Positions 1-9,885 of a stretch of 64,000 nucleotides of DNA are shown one piece after another. Source of the stretch: Permianibacter fluminis (lineage in GTDB: Bacteria > Pseudomonadota > Gammaproteobacteria > Enterobacterales > Permianibacteraceae); assembly GCF_013179735.1 (NCBI RefSeq), contig NZ_JABMEG010000002.1, positions 248,001-312,000 on the forward strand, given 5' to 3'. Both the position numbers and the translations under genes were made by a program. Under the pieces are notes generated by a model. That model searched no databases and was not told the origin of the DNA. It was given only the letters and a program-made list of their open reading frames with translations. Numbering within the stretch: position 1 is the first letter of the stretch; each line of letters begins with the position of its first letter.

Positions 1-1
1 G

Positions 2-1003
2 TATCAGATCGGTTTTGAATTGATCGATGTCTTCAAAGGCAAGGACAAGGCCGGCAGCGCGTCGGCACTGGGCAGCAGCAGCGTCATCGAAGCGCGTCAG
101 CATCTGGTGCCGAGCGCCGGCGTGCGCATGCATGCGCACAAGATGGCCGACATCATTTATGAAAAGCTGACCGGTGAGCGTGGCGCGTTTGCGACCATGA
201 TTGCTTACGTCAATATCGATCGCGGTGATCGGCTGCCATACAAACTCTATGTTGCCGATTCGGATGATTACAATCCGCGCGTGGTGGCCTCGACCACTGA
301 ACCTCTGATGTCACCGGCCTGGGCCAAAGACGGGCATCGCATTGCTTATGTCAGTTTTGAAAAAGGCCGCTCACAGTTGTTTGTCCAGGACATCTACACC
401 GGTCAGCGTCAGGTTGTTGCGGCATTCCCCGGCCACAATGGTGCGCCGGCGTGGTCACCGGACGGCACCAAGCTGGCGATGTCGCTGTCGCACGAAGGCA
501 ATCCGGAAATCTACATTTACGATCTCGCCTCGCGGCAGACCAAGCGGATGACGCAAACCGGTGGTGGGGTCATTGACACCGATCCGACCTGGTCGCCGGA
601 CGGTCAATACGTGGCCTTTACCTCGGACCGTGGCGGCAAACCGCAGATTTATCGGGTCCATCTGGCCTCGGGTCAGACCCAGCGGGTGACCTTCGAGGGC
701 GACTACAACTCCGAGCCGGAATACAGCCCGGACGGCAAAAAGATGGTCATGATCAACCGGACCGCCGGCCAGTTCCGGGTCGGGATTCAGGATCTGGCCT
801 CCGGCAACCTGCAAGTGCTGTCGGATACCCAATTAGATCAATCACCTAGCTTGGCACCGAACGGGAGCATGGTAATATACGCGACCCTTTACCGGGGGCA
901 GCAGGTGCTGGCGGTGGTGTCCACAGATGGGCGCTTCAAGGCCCGGTTGCAAGCGCGCAAGGGTGAAGTGCGTGCGCCGGCGTGGTCGCCGTTCCTGGAT
1001 TGA
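2..1003 (+). CDS. tolB: Tol-Pal system beta-propeller protein TolB, 5'-partial (duplicate copy)
   Basis: This is the 3' part of a tolB gene running in from before the window. It is identical to the last 333 or so residues of the complete TolB at 6960-8306 and contains the end of the N-terminal domain plus the six-bladed propeller with its repeated [24 protein letters not shown] and PEYSPDG blade motifs. TolB is periplasmic and links Pal to TolA during cell constriction. Whether this copy has a start codon and promoter lies outside the window; in a tandem duplication the missing 5' part would be intact upstream. Confidence 0.93.
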   Translation, partial: YQIGFELIDVFKGKDKAGSASALGSSSVIEARQHLVPSAGVRMHAHKMADIIYEKLTGERGAFATMIAYVNIDRGDRLPYKLYVADSDDYNPRVVASTTEPLMSPAWAKDGHRIAYVSFEKGRSQLFVQDIYTGQRQVVAAFPGHNGAPAWSPDGTKLAMSLSHEGNPEIYIYDLASRQTKRMTQTGGGVIDTDPTWSPDGQYVAFTSDRGGKPQIYRVHLASGQTQRVTFEGDYNSEPEYSPDGKKMVMINRTAGQFRVGIQDLASGNLQVLSDTQLDQSPSLAPNGSMVIYATLYRGQQVLAVVSTDGRFKARLQARKGEVRAPAWSPFLD

Positions 1004-1079
1004 TTTGTGGTGCCCGGCCGTTTTGGCTGGGCAGTTGTGCTTGTTTTTTGTTTCACTTGTCTTAGGCGGGAGTCTAAAA

Positions 1080-1604
1080 ATGTCGATTTATCAAATGGGG
1101 AAAAGTGCTGTTCTGGCGTTGGTCGTCGCCGGTCTGGCCGCTTGCGCCAGCAAGCAAACTGAAACTGCAACCAGCGGCAGCAGCAATGCTGGCACTGACA
1201 GCACCGTGACTCAGCCGATTCAGCAAGGTCCGAGCGCCGAAGAACTGGCCCGTCTGGCTGACATCGAAGCCCGCAAGGCTCGCGTTGTCTATTTCGATTT
1301 CGATGATGCCAACATCAAGCCGGAATACCGTGATCTGCTGGCTGCCCATGGCGCCTTCCTGGCCAAGAACCCGGGCCTGACCGTCACCGTTGAAGGTCAC
1401 ACCGACGAGCGCGGCACCCCGGAATACAACGTTGGCCTCGGCGAGCGTCGTGCCAATGCTGTGAAGCAAGTGCTGCAAAGCTACGGCGTGCAAGCCTCGC
1501 AAATCAAAACCGTGTCGTTCGGCGAAGAAAAGCCGGCCAACCCGGGTCATGACGAAGCCGCCTGGGCGCAAAACCGCCGTGGCGTGCTGGCTTACCAAGG
1601 TTAA
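1080..1604 (+). CDS. pal: Peptidoglycan-associated lipoprotein Pal (duplicate copy)
   Basis: The 174-residue protein is identical to the Pal at 8383-8907. It has a lipoprotein signal with the lipobox LAAC near residue 22, a short linker rich in Thr/Ser/Gly, and an OmpA-like peptidoglycan-binding domain (about residues 65-174) with the motif GHTDERGTPEYN and the NRR segment near the end. The ATG at 1080 was chosen because it gives a canonical lipoprotein signal; a longer in-frame upstream extension crosses the tolB stop and is not credible. It anchors the outer membrane to peptidoglycan and is bound by TolB. This complete second copy would raise pal dosage if the duplication is real. Confidence 0.93.
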   Translation: MSIYQMGKSAVLALVVAGLAACASKQTETATSGSSNAGTDSTVTQPIQQGPSAEELARLADIEARKARVVYFDFDDANIKPEYRDLLAAHGAFLAKNPGLTVTVEGHTDERGTPEYNVGLGERRANAVKQVLQSYGVQASQIKTVSFGEEKPANPGHDEAAWAQNRRGVLAYQG

Positions 1605-1609
1605 TACCG

Positions 1610-2437
1610 ATGCGTAAGCTCAAAGCGGCGGCGCTGGTCGCCGCTTTGTCTACTTCGTTCTCGCGGCCGCTCCTGCGCATCCTTGCGCTCGCGGCATTCA
1701 CACTTCCGTGTGTAGCACTGGCAGCCGCTCCGGTTGTCAGTGCCGAGACCGAACAGCGTCAGCTGCAGCAGGCAACTGCCAATCAAGAGCAGCAGGCGCA
1801 ATTGCGCAATCAAGTGATTGCCGATCTGCAAATTCAAGTCAATGCCCTTCAGGAAGACGTGCGCATGCTGCGCGGTCTGGTCGAGGAGCAGGACTACAAA
1901 ATTTCCCAGTTGCTGGAACGCCAACGCGAGTTGTATCGCGATATCGATCGTCGTCTGTCTGGCATGCCAGGCGCGGGCGGCGGTGCGAGTGCCAGCACGA
2001 CTGAACCGGCCACCGTCAATACGGTGCCGTCGCTGCCGGATGTTGCAACGTCCGAGCCGCAAGTGATTGAGCCGGTCCCGGCACCGGCCGAGCCGAAACC
2101 GGCCAAACCGGCCGGCAAAGGCAGCAAAGATGTCGAAGCCGAACAAAAAGCCTATGACGCGATTTTTCCGCTGGTGCGCAACAAGCAATACAGCGAAGCG
2201 GTGAAAGCCTACAGCGAATTTCTGAGCAAGTTTCCGGATGGCCGCAACGCTGCCAATGCCCGTTACTGGCTCGGTCAGGTCTATTACGTCCAAGGCAGCA
2301 ACGAAGACGCTGAGACCCAGTTCAAACTGGTCATGAGCCAGTACGCTGACTCACCAAAAGCCTCGGACGCGCTGGCCAAACTGGCCGCCATCGAAGAGCG
2401 CCGTGGCGCCTTGGACAAGGCTAAAGCGCTGGCCTGA
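1610..2437 (+). pseudogene. cpoB: CpoB (YbgF), 3'-truncated at duplication junction
   Basis: The first 274 residues match the intact CpoB at 8913-9812, including the signal peptide, the N-terminal coiled coil (about residues 45-110) and most of the TPR region. At 2431/2432 the match stops and the reading frame closes after one further codon, giving 275 instead of 299 residues. The lost tail holds the last part of the final TPR helix pair. The sequence after the junction (GCC-TGA, then a short spacer to ruvA) looks like the 3' end of ruvC, the gene normally found there; that assignment is inferred from gene order. The product may still fold partly. Confidence 0.85.
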
Positions 2438-2490
2438 TAAAAAGAAGAAGAGGAAGAATGCGTTGAGACGGCAACTATGAGAACAACACA

Positions 2491-3102
2491 ATGATCGGTC
2501 GTTTGCGTGGAATCCTGATCGAGAAGCGGCCGCCGGAACTCATCATCGAATGCGGTGGCGTCGGTTACGACGTGTTGGCGCCGCTGTCGACCTTTGCCCA
2601 GTTGCCGGACACGGGCAAGGAAATCATCCTGCATACCCATTTCGTCGTCCGTGAAGATGCCCAGCTGCTGTTTGGTTTTGCCTCGCGTGAAGAGCGGCAA
2701 TTGTTTCGCGAATTGATCAAGGTGAACGGCGTCGGCCCGAAGCTGGCGCTGGCGGTGTTGTCCGGCATCAGTGGCGAGGAGTTTTTCCGCGCCATTCACG
2801 ATGGCGACATCGCCATGCTGACCCGCTTGCCCGGCGTCGGCAAGAAAACTGCCGAGCGTCTGGTGGTGGAAATGCGTGACCGGCTGAAAGAGTGGGGCTC
2901 ACCGGAAATGCTGCTGCCACCGAGCAAGACCGGCGAGCCGGCAGTGCCGTCGCGGGCCCGCATCACCTCAGAGGCAGTCAGCGCCTTGGTGGCACTCGGG
3001 TACAAGCCGCAGGATGCCAGCAAGGCCATCAATGCCGTTGATGATGGCGAACACCCCGCCGAGCAACTGATTCGCCTTGCCCTGCGTCAGATGGCAAAAT
3101 AG
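2491..3102 (+). CDS. ruvA: Holliday junction branch migration protein RuvA
   Basis: This 203-residue protein has the usual RuvA length. It begins MIGRLRG, the start of the N-terminal OB-fold domain, followed by helix-hairpin-helix motifs (VNGVGPKLALAVLSG and LPGVGKKTAERLVVEM, about residues 76-125) that bind the four-way junction, and a C-terminal domain III (about 155-203) that contacts RuvB. RuvA tetramers hold the Holliday junction while RuvB drives branch migration. It lies upstream of ruvB, with a 157-bp gap. The expected upstream ruvC is not present in this window; a truncated duplicate cpoB sits in its place. Confidence 0.97.
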   Translation: MIGRLRGILIEKRPPELIIECGGVGYDVLAPLSTFAQLPDTGKEIILHTHFVVREDAQLLFGFASREERQLFRELIKVNGVGPKLALAVLSGISGEEFFRAIHDGDIAMLTRLPGVGKKTAERLVVEMRDRLKEWGSPEMLLPPSKTGEPAVPSRARITSEAVSALVALGYKPQDASKAINAVDDGEHPAEQLIRLALRQMAK

Positions 3103-3259
3103 CCGCCCAAACGGCTCAGCCAGTCATGTCTTGGCCGGTCATAATCGCCATAACCACAATAGCTAGTAGTATTGGCCCGCATTGGCAGCTAGCTGCCGTA
3201 TAGTGCGGTCCAAAGCAGGCATCCCGGCCTGCCTCATATAAGTGGAAAGACGCGTACCC

Positions 3260-4312
3260 ATGATTGAAACCGATCGCCTGGTCACGGCCCGTGGCTCCAA
3301 CCAGGAAGAGCTCATCGATCGGGCCATCCGGCCCACCCGGCTGGCCGATTACACCGGTCAGGACGCCGTGCGCCAGCAGATGGAGATTTTTCTGGCGGCG
3401 GCCAAGGCCCGGAAAGAAGCGCTCGATCATGTGCTCATTTTCGGCCCGCCCGGTCTTGGCAAAACCACACTCGCGAATATCGTCGCCAACGAAATGGGCG
3501 TCGGCATCAAGCACACCTCCGGTCCGGTGATCGAGAAGGCCGGCGATCTCGCCGCCATTCTCACCTCGCTCGAACCGCACGACGTGTTGTTCATTGACGA
3601 AATCCACCGGCTCTCGCCTGTCGTTGAAGAAATCCTCTATCCCGCGATGGAGGATTACCAGCTCGACATCATGATCGGCGAAGGCCCGGCTGCGCGTTCA
3701 ATCAAACTGGATTTGCCGCCGTTTACCCTGGTCGGTGCGACCACGCGCGCCGGCTTGCTGACCAGCCCGCTGCGTGATCGCTTTGGTATTGTTCAGCGAC
3801 TGGAATTTTATTCGGTGACCGATCTGACTCGCATCGTCATGCGCTCGGCGAGCTTGCTGAAAATGCCGATGGAGGAGGGCGGTGCCCACGAAATCGCCCG
3901 TCGTTCGCGTGGCACGCCGCGCATTGCCAACCGCTTGCTGCGCCGCGTCCGTGATTACGCCGAAGTGAAAGCCGATGGCAATGTCACGGCGAATGTCGCT
4001 GATCGCGCGCTCGACATGCTCGATGTCGACAACCACGGTTTCGACACCATGGATCGCAAGCTCTTGCTGACCATCATCGAGAAGTTTGACGGCGGCCCGG
4101 TCGGGCTCGACAGCCTCGCCGCCGCGATCGGTGAAGAGCGCGACACCATCGAAGATGTGCTGGAGCCTTACTTGATCCAGCAGGGCTTCATTCAGCGCAC
4201 GCCGCGTGGCCGGATGGCGGCCAAGCTGGCTTATCAGCATTTCGGGCTGGTACCACGCGCCGGCAATGGTGATTTATTTGCCGCCAACCGAGTTGATGAG
4301 TCCGGAACATGA
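3260..4312 (+). CDS. ruvB: Holliday junction branch migration ATPase RuvB
   Basis: This 350-residue AAA+ helicase has Walker [10 protein letters not shown] (residues 62-70), Walker B FIDEIHR (111-117), a sensor-1 region around VGATTRAG and a C-terminal winged-helix domain ending in RTPRGR...AYQHFG. It forms hexameric rings that pump DNA through the RuvA-bound junction. The ATG at 3260 gives the usual N-terminus MIETDRLV; an in-frame ORF begins six codons earlier without family support. The stop overlaps the ybgC start (ATGA), so the two genes are probably translationally coupled. Confidence 0.97.
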   Translation: MIETDRLVTARGSNQEELIDRAIRPTRLADYTGQDAVRQQMEIFLAAAKARKEALDHVLIFGPPGLGKTTLANIVANEMGVGIKHTSGPVIEKAGDLAAILTSLEPHDVLFIDEIHRLSPVVEEILYPAMEDYQLDIMIGEGPAARSIKLDLPPFTLVGATTRAGLLTSPLRDRFGIVQRLEFYSVTDLTRIVMRSASLLKMPMEEGGAHEIARRSRGTPRIANRLLRRVRDYAEVKADGNVTANVADRALDMLDVDNHGFDTMDRKLLLTIIEKFDGGPVGLDSLAAAIGEERDTIEDVLEPYLIQQGFIQRTPRGRMAAKLAYQHFGLVPRAGNGDLFAANRVDESGT

Positions 4313-4731
4313 CGCCGTTCGTATTCCCGGTCCGCATCTACTACGAAGATACCGACCTCGCTGGCGTGGTGTTCTACGCCAACTACCTGAAGTATTACGA
4401 GCGCGGCCGGACCGAACTGGTGCGCGCGCTGGGGCTGGATCAGGCGGTGCTGATCGAACAGGGGCTGGCCTTCGCGGTCGCTCGCTGTGAAGTCGACTAC
4501 CTGAAGCCGGCCCGTTTCAACGATGCACTGGAAGTGGTGACCGAAGTCAACCGGGTCGGTCGCGCGTCGATTGAGTTTGGCCAGTACCTGCGCAAGGCCG
4601 GCGATCCGGGGAACATTTTGAACAAGGCGCTGGTCAAGGTGGTCTGCATCACGGTTGCCGACATGAAGCCGGCCGGCATGCCGATTGATTTGACCCGCCA
4701 GCTGCAGCACCTGCAGCAAGCAAGGTTATAG
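4309..4731 (+). CDS. ybgC: Tol-Pal associated acyl-CoA thioesterase YbgC
   Basis: This 140-residue hotdog-fold thioesterase carries the family signature [26 protein letters not shown] (about residues 10-35), in which the Asp of YEDTD is the catalytic residue. YbgC enzymes hydrolyse short-chain or malonyl-type acyl-CoA and act with phospholipid synthesis enzymes at the inner membrane. Its start overlaps the ruvB stop by four bases and it precedes tolQ, the standard first-gene position of the tol-pal cluster. Confidence 0.95.
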   Translation: MTPFVFPVRIYYEDTDLAGVVFYANYLKYYERGRTELVRALGLDQAVLIEQGLAFAVARCEVDYLKPARFNDALEVVTEVNRVGRASIEFGQYLRKAGDPGNILNKALVKVVCITVADMKPAGMPIDLTRQLQHLQQARL

Positions 4732-4753
4732 CAATCCGCACACCGCATTGGCC

Positions 4754-4811
4754 GGTACCGAATCTGGCAGTACGGAATCAAGCGGTACTCATTCAACAGT
4801 ACTGAATCAAC
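4754..4811. repeat. Four phased degenerate ~15-bp repeats upstream of tolQ
   Basis: Four GTAC cores begin at 4755, 4770, 4785 and 4799, spaced 15, 15 and 14 bases apart, each followed by a related tail (CGAATC, GGAATC, TCATTC, TGAATC). They fill most of the 102-bp gap between ybgC and tolQ and end about 20 bases before the tolQ start. A regulator-binding array or a decayed minisatellite are both possible; neither is shown by the sequence. Confidence 0.7.
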
Positions 4812-4833
4812 AAATAGAACGGGAGTTGCAAGC

Positions 4834-5526
<693 letters not shown>

Positions 5527-5532
5527 GTCGGT

Positions 5533-5976
5533 ATGGCCAAACGTCGCCGTCAGATGGCCGAAATCAACGTCGTGCCGTATATCGACGTGATGCTGGTGCT
5601 GCTGGTCATTTTCATGATCACCACGCCGATCATTACCACCGGCGTCAATGTCGAGCTGCCGGAAGCCGAAGCCGAGCCGATGTCGACCGACAAGGAAATT
5701 GCGGTCATCACGGTTGAGCGTAATGGCCAATTGTTTCTGGACGTCGGCAGCAGCAAGAGCGGCCCTTTCGAACCGAATGAATTGTTGGCGGAAGTCAGCG
5801 GCCTGCACGAACAGAAACCGGACATGTTGATTGCCCTGGGTGGCGATCGCTACACCGAGTACGGCAATGTCCTGAAAGTTTTCGTGCAATTGAAGCGGGC
5901 CGGATTGACCAACGTCGCCTTGATGACCGACGACTCTGCGCTCGAAGACGACAAGCGCCGAAATAAGAAGAAGTAA
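5533..5976 (+). CDS. tolR: Tol-Pal proton channel subunit TolR
   Basis: This 147-residue ExbD/TolR protein has a short basic cytoplasmic start (MAKRRRQ), one transmembrane helix (about residues 16-38) containing the conserved proton-pathway Asp in NVVPYIDVMLVLL, and a periplasmic domain. It works in the TolQ-TolR stator that powers TolA. The stop overlaps the tolA start by one base (TAATG), implying coupled translation. Confidence 0.96.
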   Translation: MAKRRRQMAEINVVPYIDVMLVLLVIFMITTPIITTGVNVELPEAEAEPMSTDKEIAVITVERNGQLFLDVGSSKSGPFEPNELLAEVSGLHEQKPDMLIALGGDRYTEYGNVLKVFVQLKRAGLTNVALMTDDSALEDDKRRNKKK

Positions 5977-6923
5977 TGGCTCAGCTTCCTCCTTTCCGAC
6001 AAGAACAACAGAAGCTTGGGTTGCCGCTGGCGATAGCCGGTGTCGGCCACTTGCTGCTGATCGCCCTGCTGGCGCTGCATTTCAACTGGAACAGCTACGA
6101 GCCGACGCCAGTGGCGGGCGAGCTACTGGATGCGCCGACCATTGATGTCAGCGAGGTCAAGCAGATTCAAAAGAAGGCCCGACAGCAAAAGCAGGATGTG
6201 CAGCGGGCCGAGCAGGAAAAGCTGGACAAGGAACAGGAACTTGAGCGCATAAAACAGCTCAATGACGAGGCCGAGCGGCAACAGCAGGCCGAACAGAAGC
6301 AATTGGCTGAAGAGCAGGCCAGAGAGGAAGTTCGACGCAAGGAAGACGAGGCCAAGCGCATCGCACTGGAAAAGAAGAAAGAGCAGGAAGAACGCGAACA
6401 AAAAGAAAAAGCCGAGGCCGACAAGAAGCGCAAGGCCGAGGAAGAGAAAAAACGCAAGGCGGAAGAAGAGCAGAAAAAGAAAGACGCCGAAGCGAAGAAG
6501 AAAAAGGAAGAGGAAGAGAAAAAACGCAAAGCTGACGCCGAGAAAAAGAAGAAGGAAGAGGATGCCAAACGCCGCGCCCAGCAGGAAGCGGATTTGGAGG
6601 CACAGATGGAGCAAGAGGCTGCCGCCAGCGCCGCGCGGCAAAAATACATTCAGACCGAGAAGCAGAAATACATTGGCCTTATCCAGGCCAAAGTGAAACG
6701 CAACTGGATCAAGTCCAGTGAAACCGAAATCTGCATTGTGTCATTGCGACTCGGTGCCGATGGCACGGTGCTGGATGTGCTGAGTTCGAGTGGCAATGAG
6801 GCGCAGTGTCGGGCGGCGGTGACAGCCATTCGAAAAGCCGAACCGCTGCCTGTACCGCAAGAGCCGGATGTCTTTGATGAGTTCAGAAATTTGCGCTTGC
6901 CGTTTGATCCAACCAAACCATAA
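5976..6923 (+). CDS. tolA: Cell envelope integrity protein TolA
   Basis: This 315-residue protein shows the three-domain TolA layout: one inner-membrane helix (about residues 15-38), a long helical domain II made almost entirely of Lys, Glu, Ala, Gln and Arg (about 55-215), and a globular C-terminal domain III (about 220-315) with two cysteines (EICIVSL and EAQCRAAV) that form the conserved disulfide in the family. TolA spans the periplasm and contacts TolB-Pal at the division site. The repetitive AAG-rich codons of domain II create long spurious ORFs on the other strand. Confidence 0.95.
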   Translation: MAQLPPFRQEQQKLGLPLAIAGVGHLLLIALLALHFNWNSYEPTPVAGELLDAPTIDVSEVKQIQKKARQQKQDVQRAEQEKLDKEQELERIKQLNDEAERQQQAEQKQLAEEQAREEVRRKEDEAKRIALEKKKEQEEREQKEKAEADKKRKAEEEKKRKAEEEQKKKDAEAKKKKEEEEKKRKADAEKKKKEEDAKRRAQQEADLEAQMEQEAAASAARQKYIQTEKQKYIGLIQAKVKRNWIKSSETEICIVSLRLGADGTVLDVLSSSGNEAQCRAAVTAIRKAEPLPVPQEPDVFDEFRNLRLPFDPTKP

Positions 6924-6959
6924 CCGGCGGCGACTGTAAAACCTGTGGTGGAGCCATTG

Positions 6960-8306
6960 ATGAATAAACTAGCAACGCTTTTGCTCTCGGCGTTCTTGAG
7001 TAGCCTGATGCTGGTGCCATCGGCGCAGGCTGAGTTGGAAATTGTCATTACCGGCGGCATGGACGATGCCCGGCCCGTCGCCATCGCCCCGTTTGTCTGG
7101 AATGGCACCACGGTTGCACCGCCGCAGGACATGGCTGAGATCATCGCCCGCGATCTCGAGCGTAGCGGACGCTTCAGGCCGATGGCCGTGGCCGACATGC
7201 CGGAGCAACCGACCAGCTCGGCAACGGTCAATCTCGCAGCCTGGCGCAATCGCGGCATCGAAGCCGTGGTGGTCGGCAAGATCAGCGAAACCGCACCGGG
7301 TCAGTATCAGATCGGTTTTGAATTGATCGATGTCTTCAAAGGCAAGGACAAGGCCGGCAGCGCGTCGGCACTGGGCAGCAGCAGCGTCATCGAAGCGCGT
7401 CAGCATCTGGTGCCGAGCGCCGGCGTGCGCATGCATGCGCACAAGATGGCCGACATCATTTATGAAAAGCTGACCGGTGAGCGTGGCGCGTTTGCGACCA
7501 TGATTGCTTACGTCAATATCGATCGCGGTGATCGGCTGCCATACAAACTCTATGTTGCCGATTCGGATGATTACAATCCGCGCGTGGTGGCCTCGACCAC
7601 TGAACCTCTGATGTCACCGGCCTGGGCCAAAGACGGGCATCGCATTGCTTATGTCAGTTTTGAAAAAGGCCGCTCACAGTTGTTTGTCCAGGACATCTAC
7701 ACCGGTCAGCGTCAGGTTGTTGCGGCATTCCCCGGCCACAATGGTGCGCCGGCGTGGTCACCGGACGGCACCAAGCTGGCGATGTCGCTGTCGCACGAAG
7801 GCAATCCGGAAATCTACATTTACGATCTCGCCTCGCGGCAGACCAAGCGGATGACGCAAACCGGTGGTGGGGTCATTGACACCGATCCGACCTGGTCGCC
7901 GGACGGTCAATACGTGGCCTTTACCTCGGACCGTGGCGGCAAACCGCAGATTTATCGGGTCCATCTGGCCTCGGGTCAGACCCAGCGGGTGACCTTCGAG
8001 GGCGACTACAACTCCGAGCCGGAATACAGCCCGGACGGCAAAAAGATGGTCATGATCAACCGGACCGCCGGCCAGTTCCGGGTCGGGATTCAGGATCTGG
8101 CCTCCGGCAACCTGCAAGTGCTGTCGGATACCCAATTAGATCAATCACCTAGCTTGGCACCGAACGGGAGCATGGTAATATACGCGACCCTTTACCGGGG
8201 GCAGCAGGTGCTGGCGGTGGTGTCCACAGATGGGCGCTTCAAGGCCCGGTTGCAAGCGCGCAAGGGTGAAGTGCGTGCGCCGGCGTGGTCGCCGTTCCTG
8301 GATTGA
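6960..8306 (+). CDS. tolB: Tol-Pal system beta-propeller protein TolB
   Basis: This complete TolB has 448 residues: a Sec signal peptide ending PSAQA at residue 24, an N-terminal alpha/beta domain (about 25-165) and a C-terminal six-bladed propeller with repeated WSPDG-type blade motifs (about 190-448). It is periplasmic and shuttles between Pal and TolA. The ATG at 6960 gives MNKLATLLLSAF, a clean signal peptide; GTG codons at 6945/6948 are in frame but would add residues ahead of it. From base 7304 on, the sequence is duplicated at the window start. Confidence 0.97.
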   Translation: MNKLATLLLSAFLSSLMLVPSAQAELEIVITGGMDDARPVAIAPFVWNGTTVAPPQDMAEIIARDLERSGRFRPMAVADMPEQPTSSATVNLAAWRNRGIEAVVVGKISETAPGQYQIGFELIDVFKGKDKAGSASALGSSSVIEARQHLVPSAGVRMHAHKMADIIYEKLTGERGAFATMIAYVNIDRGDRLPYKLYVADSDDYNPRVVASTTEPLMSPAWAKDGHRIAYVSFEKGRSQLFVQDIYTGQRQVVAAFPGHNGAPAWSPDGTKLAMSLSHEGNPEIYIYDLASRQTKRMTQTGGGVIDTDPTWSPDGQYVAFTSDRGGKPQIYRVHLASGQTQRVTFEGDYNSEPEYSPDGKKMVMINRTAGQFRVGIQDLASGNLQVLSDTQLDQSPSLAPNGSMVIYATLYRGQQVLAVVSTDGRFKARLQARKGEVRAPAWSPFLD

Positions 8307-9734
8307 TTTGTGGTGCCCGGCCGTTTTGGCTGGGCAGTTGTGCTTGTTTTTTGTTTCACTTGTCTTAGGCGGGAGTCTAAAAATGTCGATTTATCAAATG
8401 GGGAAAAGTGCTGTTCTGGCGTTGGTCGTCGCCGGTCTGGCCGCTTGCGCCAGCAAGCAAACTGAAACTGCAACCAGCGGCAGCAGCAATGCTGGCACTG
8501 ACAGCACCGTGACTCAGCCGATTCAGCAAGGTCCGAGCGCCGAAGAACTGGCCCGTCTGGCTGACATCGAAGCCCGCAAGGCTCGCGTTGTCTATTTCGA
8601 TTTCGATGATGCCAACATCAAGCCGGAATACCGTGATCTGCTGGCTGCCCATGGCGCCTTCCTGGCCAAGAACCCGGGCCTGACCGTCACCGTTGAAGGT
8701 CACACCGACGAGCGCGGCACCCCGGAATACAACGTTGGCCTCGGCGAGCGTCGTGCCAATGCTGTGAAGCAAGTGCTGCAAAGCTACGGCGTGCAAGCCT
8801 CGCAAATCAAAACCGTGTCGTTCGGCGAAGAAAAGCCGGCCAACCCGGGTCATGACGAAGCCGCCTGGGCGCAAAACCGCCGTGGCGTGCTGGCTTACCA
8901 AGGTTAATACCGATGCGTAAGCTCAAAGCGGCGGCGCTGGTCGCCGCTTTGTCTACTTCGTTCTCGCGGCCGCTCCTGCGCATCCTTGCGCTCGCGGCAT
9001 TCACACTTCCGTGTGTAGCACTGGCAGCCGCTCCGGTTGTCAGTGCCGAGACCGAACAGCGTCAGCTGCAGCAGGCAACTGCCAATCAAGAGCAGCAGGC
9101 GCAATTGCGCAATCAAGTGATTGCCGATCTGCAAATTCAAGTCAATGCCCTTCAGGAAGACGTGCGCATGCTGCGCGGTCTGGTCGAGGAGCAGGACTAC
9201 AAAATTTCCCAGTTGCTGGAACGCCAACGCGAGTTGTATCGCGATATCGATCGTCGTCTGTCTGGCATGCCAGGCGCGGGCGGCGGTGCGAGTGCCAGCA
9301 CGACTGAACCGGCCACCGTCAATACGGTGCCGTCGCTGCCGGATGTTGCAACGTCCGAGCCGCAAGTGATTGAGCCGGTCCCGGCACCGGCCGAGCCGAA
9401 ACCGGCCAAACCGGCCGGCAAAGGCAGCAAAGATGTCGAAGCCGAACAAAAAGCCTATGACGCGATTTTTCCGCTGGTGCGCAACAAGCAATACAGCGAA
9501 GCGGTGAAAGCCTACAGCGAATTTCTGAGCAAGTTTCCGGATGGCCGCAACGCTGCCAATGCCCGTTACTGGCTCGGTCAGGTCTATTACGTCCAAGGCA
9601 GCAACGAAGACGCTGAGACCCAGTTCAAACTGGTCATGAGCCAGTACGCTGACTCACCAAAAGCCTCGGACGCGCTGGCCAAACTGGCCGCCATCGAAGA
9701 GCGCCGTGGCGCCTTGGACAAGGCTAAAGCGCTG
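7304..9734. repeat. Exact direct repeat, copy 2 (tolB'-pal-cpoB')
   Basis: This is the second copy of the 2,431-bp exact repeat; here the sequence sits in its expected context, inside a complete tolQRAB-pal-cpoB cluster with an intact cpoB 3' end and queE-queC following. It is therefore the copy I take as native. The repeat extends at least to the window edge in copy 1, so its full length is unknown. Confidence 0.95.
8383..8907 (+). CDS. pal: Peptidoglycan-associated lipoprotein Pal
   Basis: This 174-residue lipoprotein has the lipobox LAAC, a flexible Ser/Thr/Gly linker and an OmpA-type domain with YFDFDDANIKPEY and GHTDERGTPEYN, residues that hold meso-diaminopimelate in the family. It is anchored in the outer membrane, binds peptidoglycan and is the terminal partner of the Tol energy chain. 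It lies 76 bp after tolB and 5 bp before cpoB, so the three are probably co-transcribed. An identical copy is at 1080-1604. Confidence 0.97.
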   Translation: MSIYQMGKSAVLALVVAGLAACASKQTETATSGSSNAGTDSTVTQPIQQGPSAEELARLADIEARKARVVYFDFDDANIKPEYRDLLAAHGAFLAKNPGLTVTVEGHTDERGTPEYNVGLGERRANAVKQVLQSYGVQASQIKTVSFGEEKPANPGHDEAAWAQNRRGVLAYQG

Positions 9735-9812
9735 TACAACCAGATTATCCAGAAGTTTCCCGGCAGCTCGTCGGCCTTGGCCGCACAGAAACGGCTGCAG
9801 GAACTGCGCTGA
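8913..9812 (+). CDS. cpoB: Cell division coordinator CpoB (YbgF)
   Basis: This 299-residue periplasmic protein has a signal peptide (about residues 1-39, ending VALAAA), an N-terminal trimerising coiled coil (about 45-110, Gln/Leu-rich), a Pro/Ala-rich linker and C-terminal TPRs (about 165-299; KAYDAIFPLVRNKQYSEAVKAYSEFL and NARYWLGQVYYVQG). CpoB links Tol-Pal with peptidoglycan synthesis by PBP1B during division. It closes the tol-pal cluster; a strong hairpin with a T-run follows. The version at 1610-2437 lacks the last 25 residues. Confidence 0.95.
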   Translation: MRKLKAAALVAALSTSFSRPLLRILALAAFTLPCVALAAAPVVSAETEQRQLQQATANQEQQAQLRNQVIADLQIQVNALQEDVRMLRGLVEEQDYKISQLLERQRELYRDIDRRLSGMPGAGGGASASTTEPATVNTVPSLPDVATSEPQVIEPVPAPAEPKPAKPAGKGSKDVEAEQKAYDAIFPLVRNKQYSEAVKAYSEFLSKFPDGRNAANARYWLGQVYYVQGSNEDAETQFKLVMSQYADSPKASDALAKLAAIEERRGALDKAKALYNQIIQKFPGSSSALAAQKRLQELR

Positions 9813-9851
9813 GTTTTCGACCGATTAACCGCGGGCCCGCCCGCTGCACTC

Positions 9852-9873
9852 CGGCCGCGTCTGCGGCCGTTTT
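9852..9873 (+). terminator. Intrinsic terminator after cpoB
   Basis: A perfect 7-bp GC stem (CGGCCGC at 9852-9858, GCGGCCG at 9863-9869) with a GTCT loop is followed by TTTT. It lies 40 bp after cpoB and just before queE, so it probably ends the tol-pal transcript or attenuates reading into queE. Confidence 0.75.
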
Positions 9874-9885
9874 CTTGTGATCGCC

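Larger units (their letters stand above)
1..2431. repeat. Exact direct repeat, copy 1 (tolB'-pal-cpoB')
   Basis: Positions 1-2431 match 7304-9734 at a constant offset of 7303 with no difference that I could find; the encoded TolB part, Pal and the first 274 residues of CpoB are identical. The match ends at 2431/9734, inside the last part of cpoB. Because copy 1 leads straight into the sequence just before ruvA, the layout is what a tandem duplication with a 7,303-bp unit would give, the window opening inside the first unit. An assembly artefact would look the same. Confidence 0.95.

Noticed and set aside
6123-6649. Phe/Leu/Ser-rich minus-strand frames that look like membrane proteins
   Set aside because: They are the complement of the Lys/Glu-rich codons of TolA domain II.
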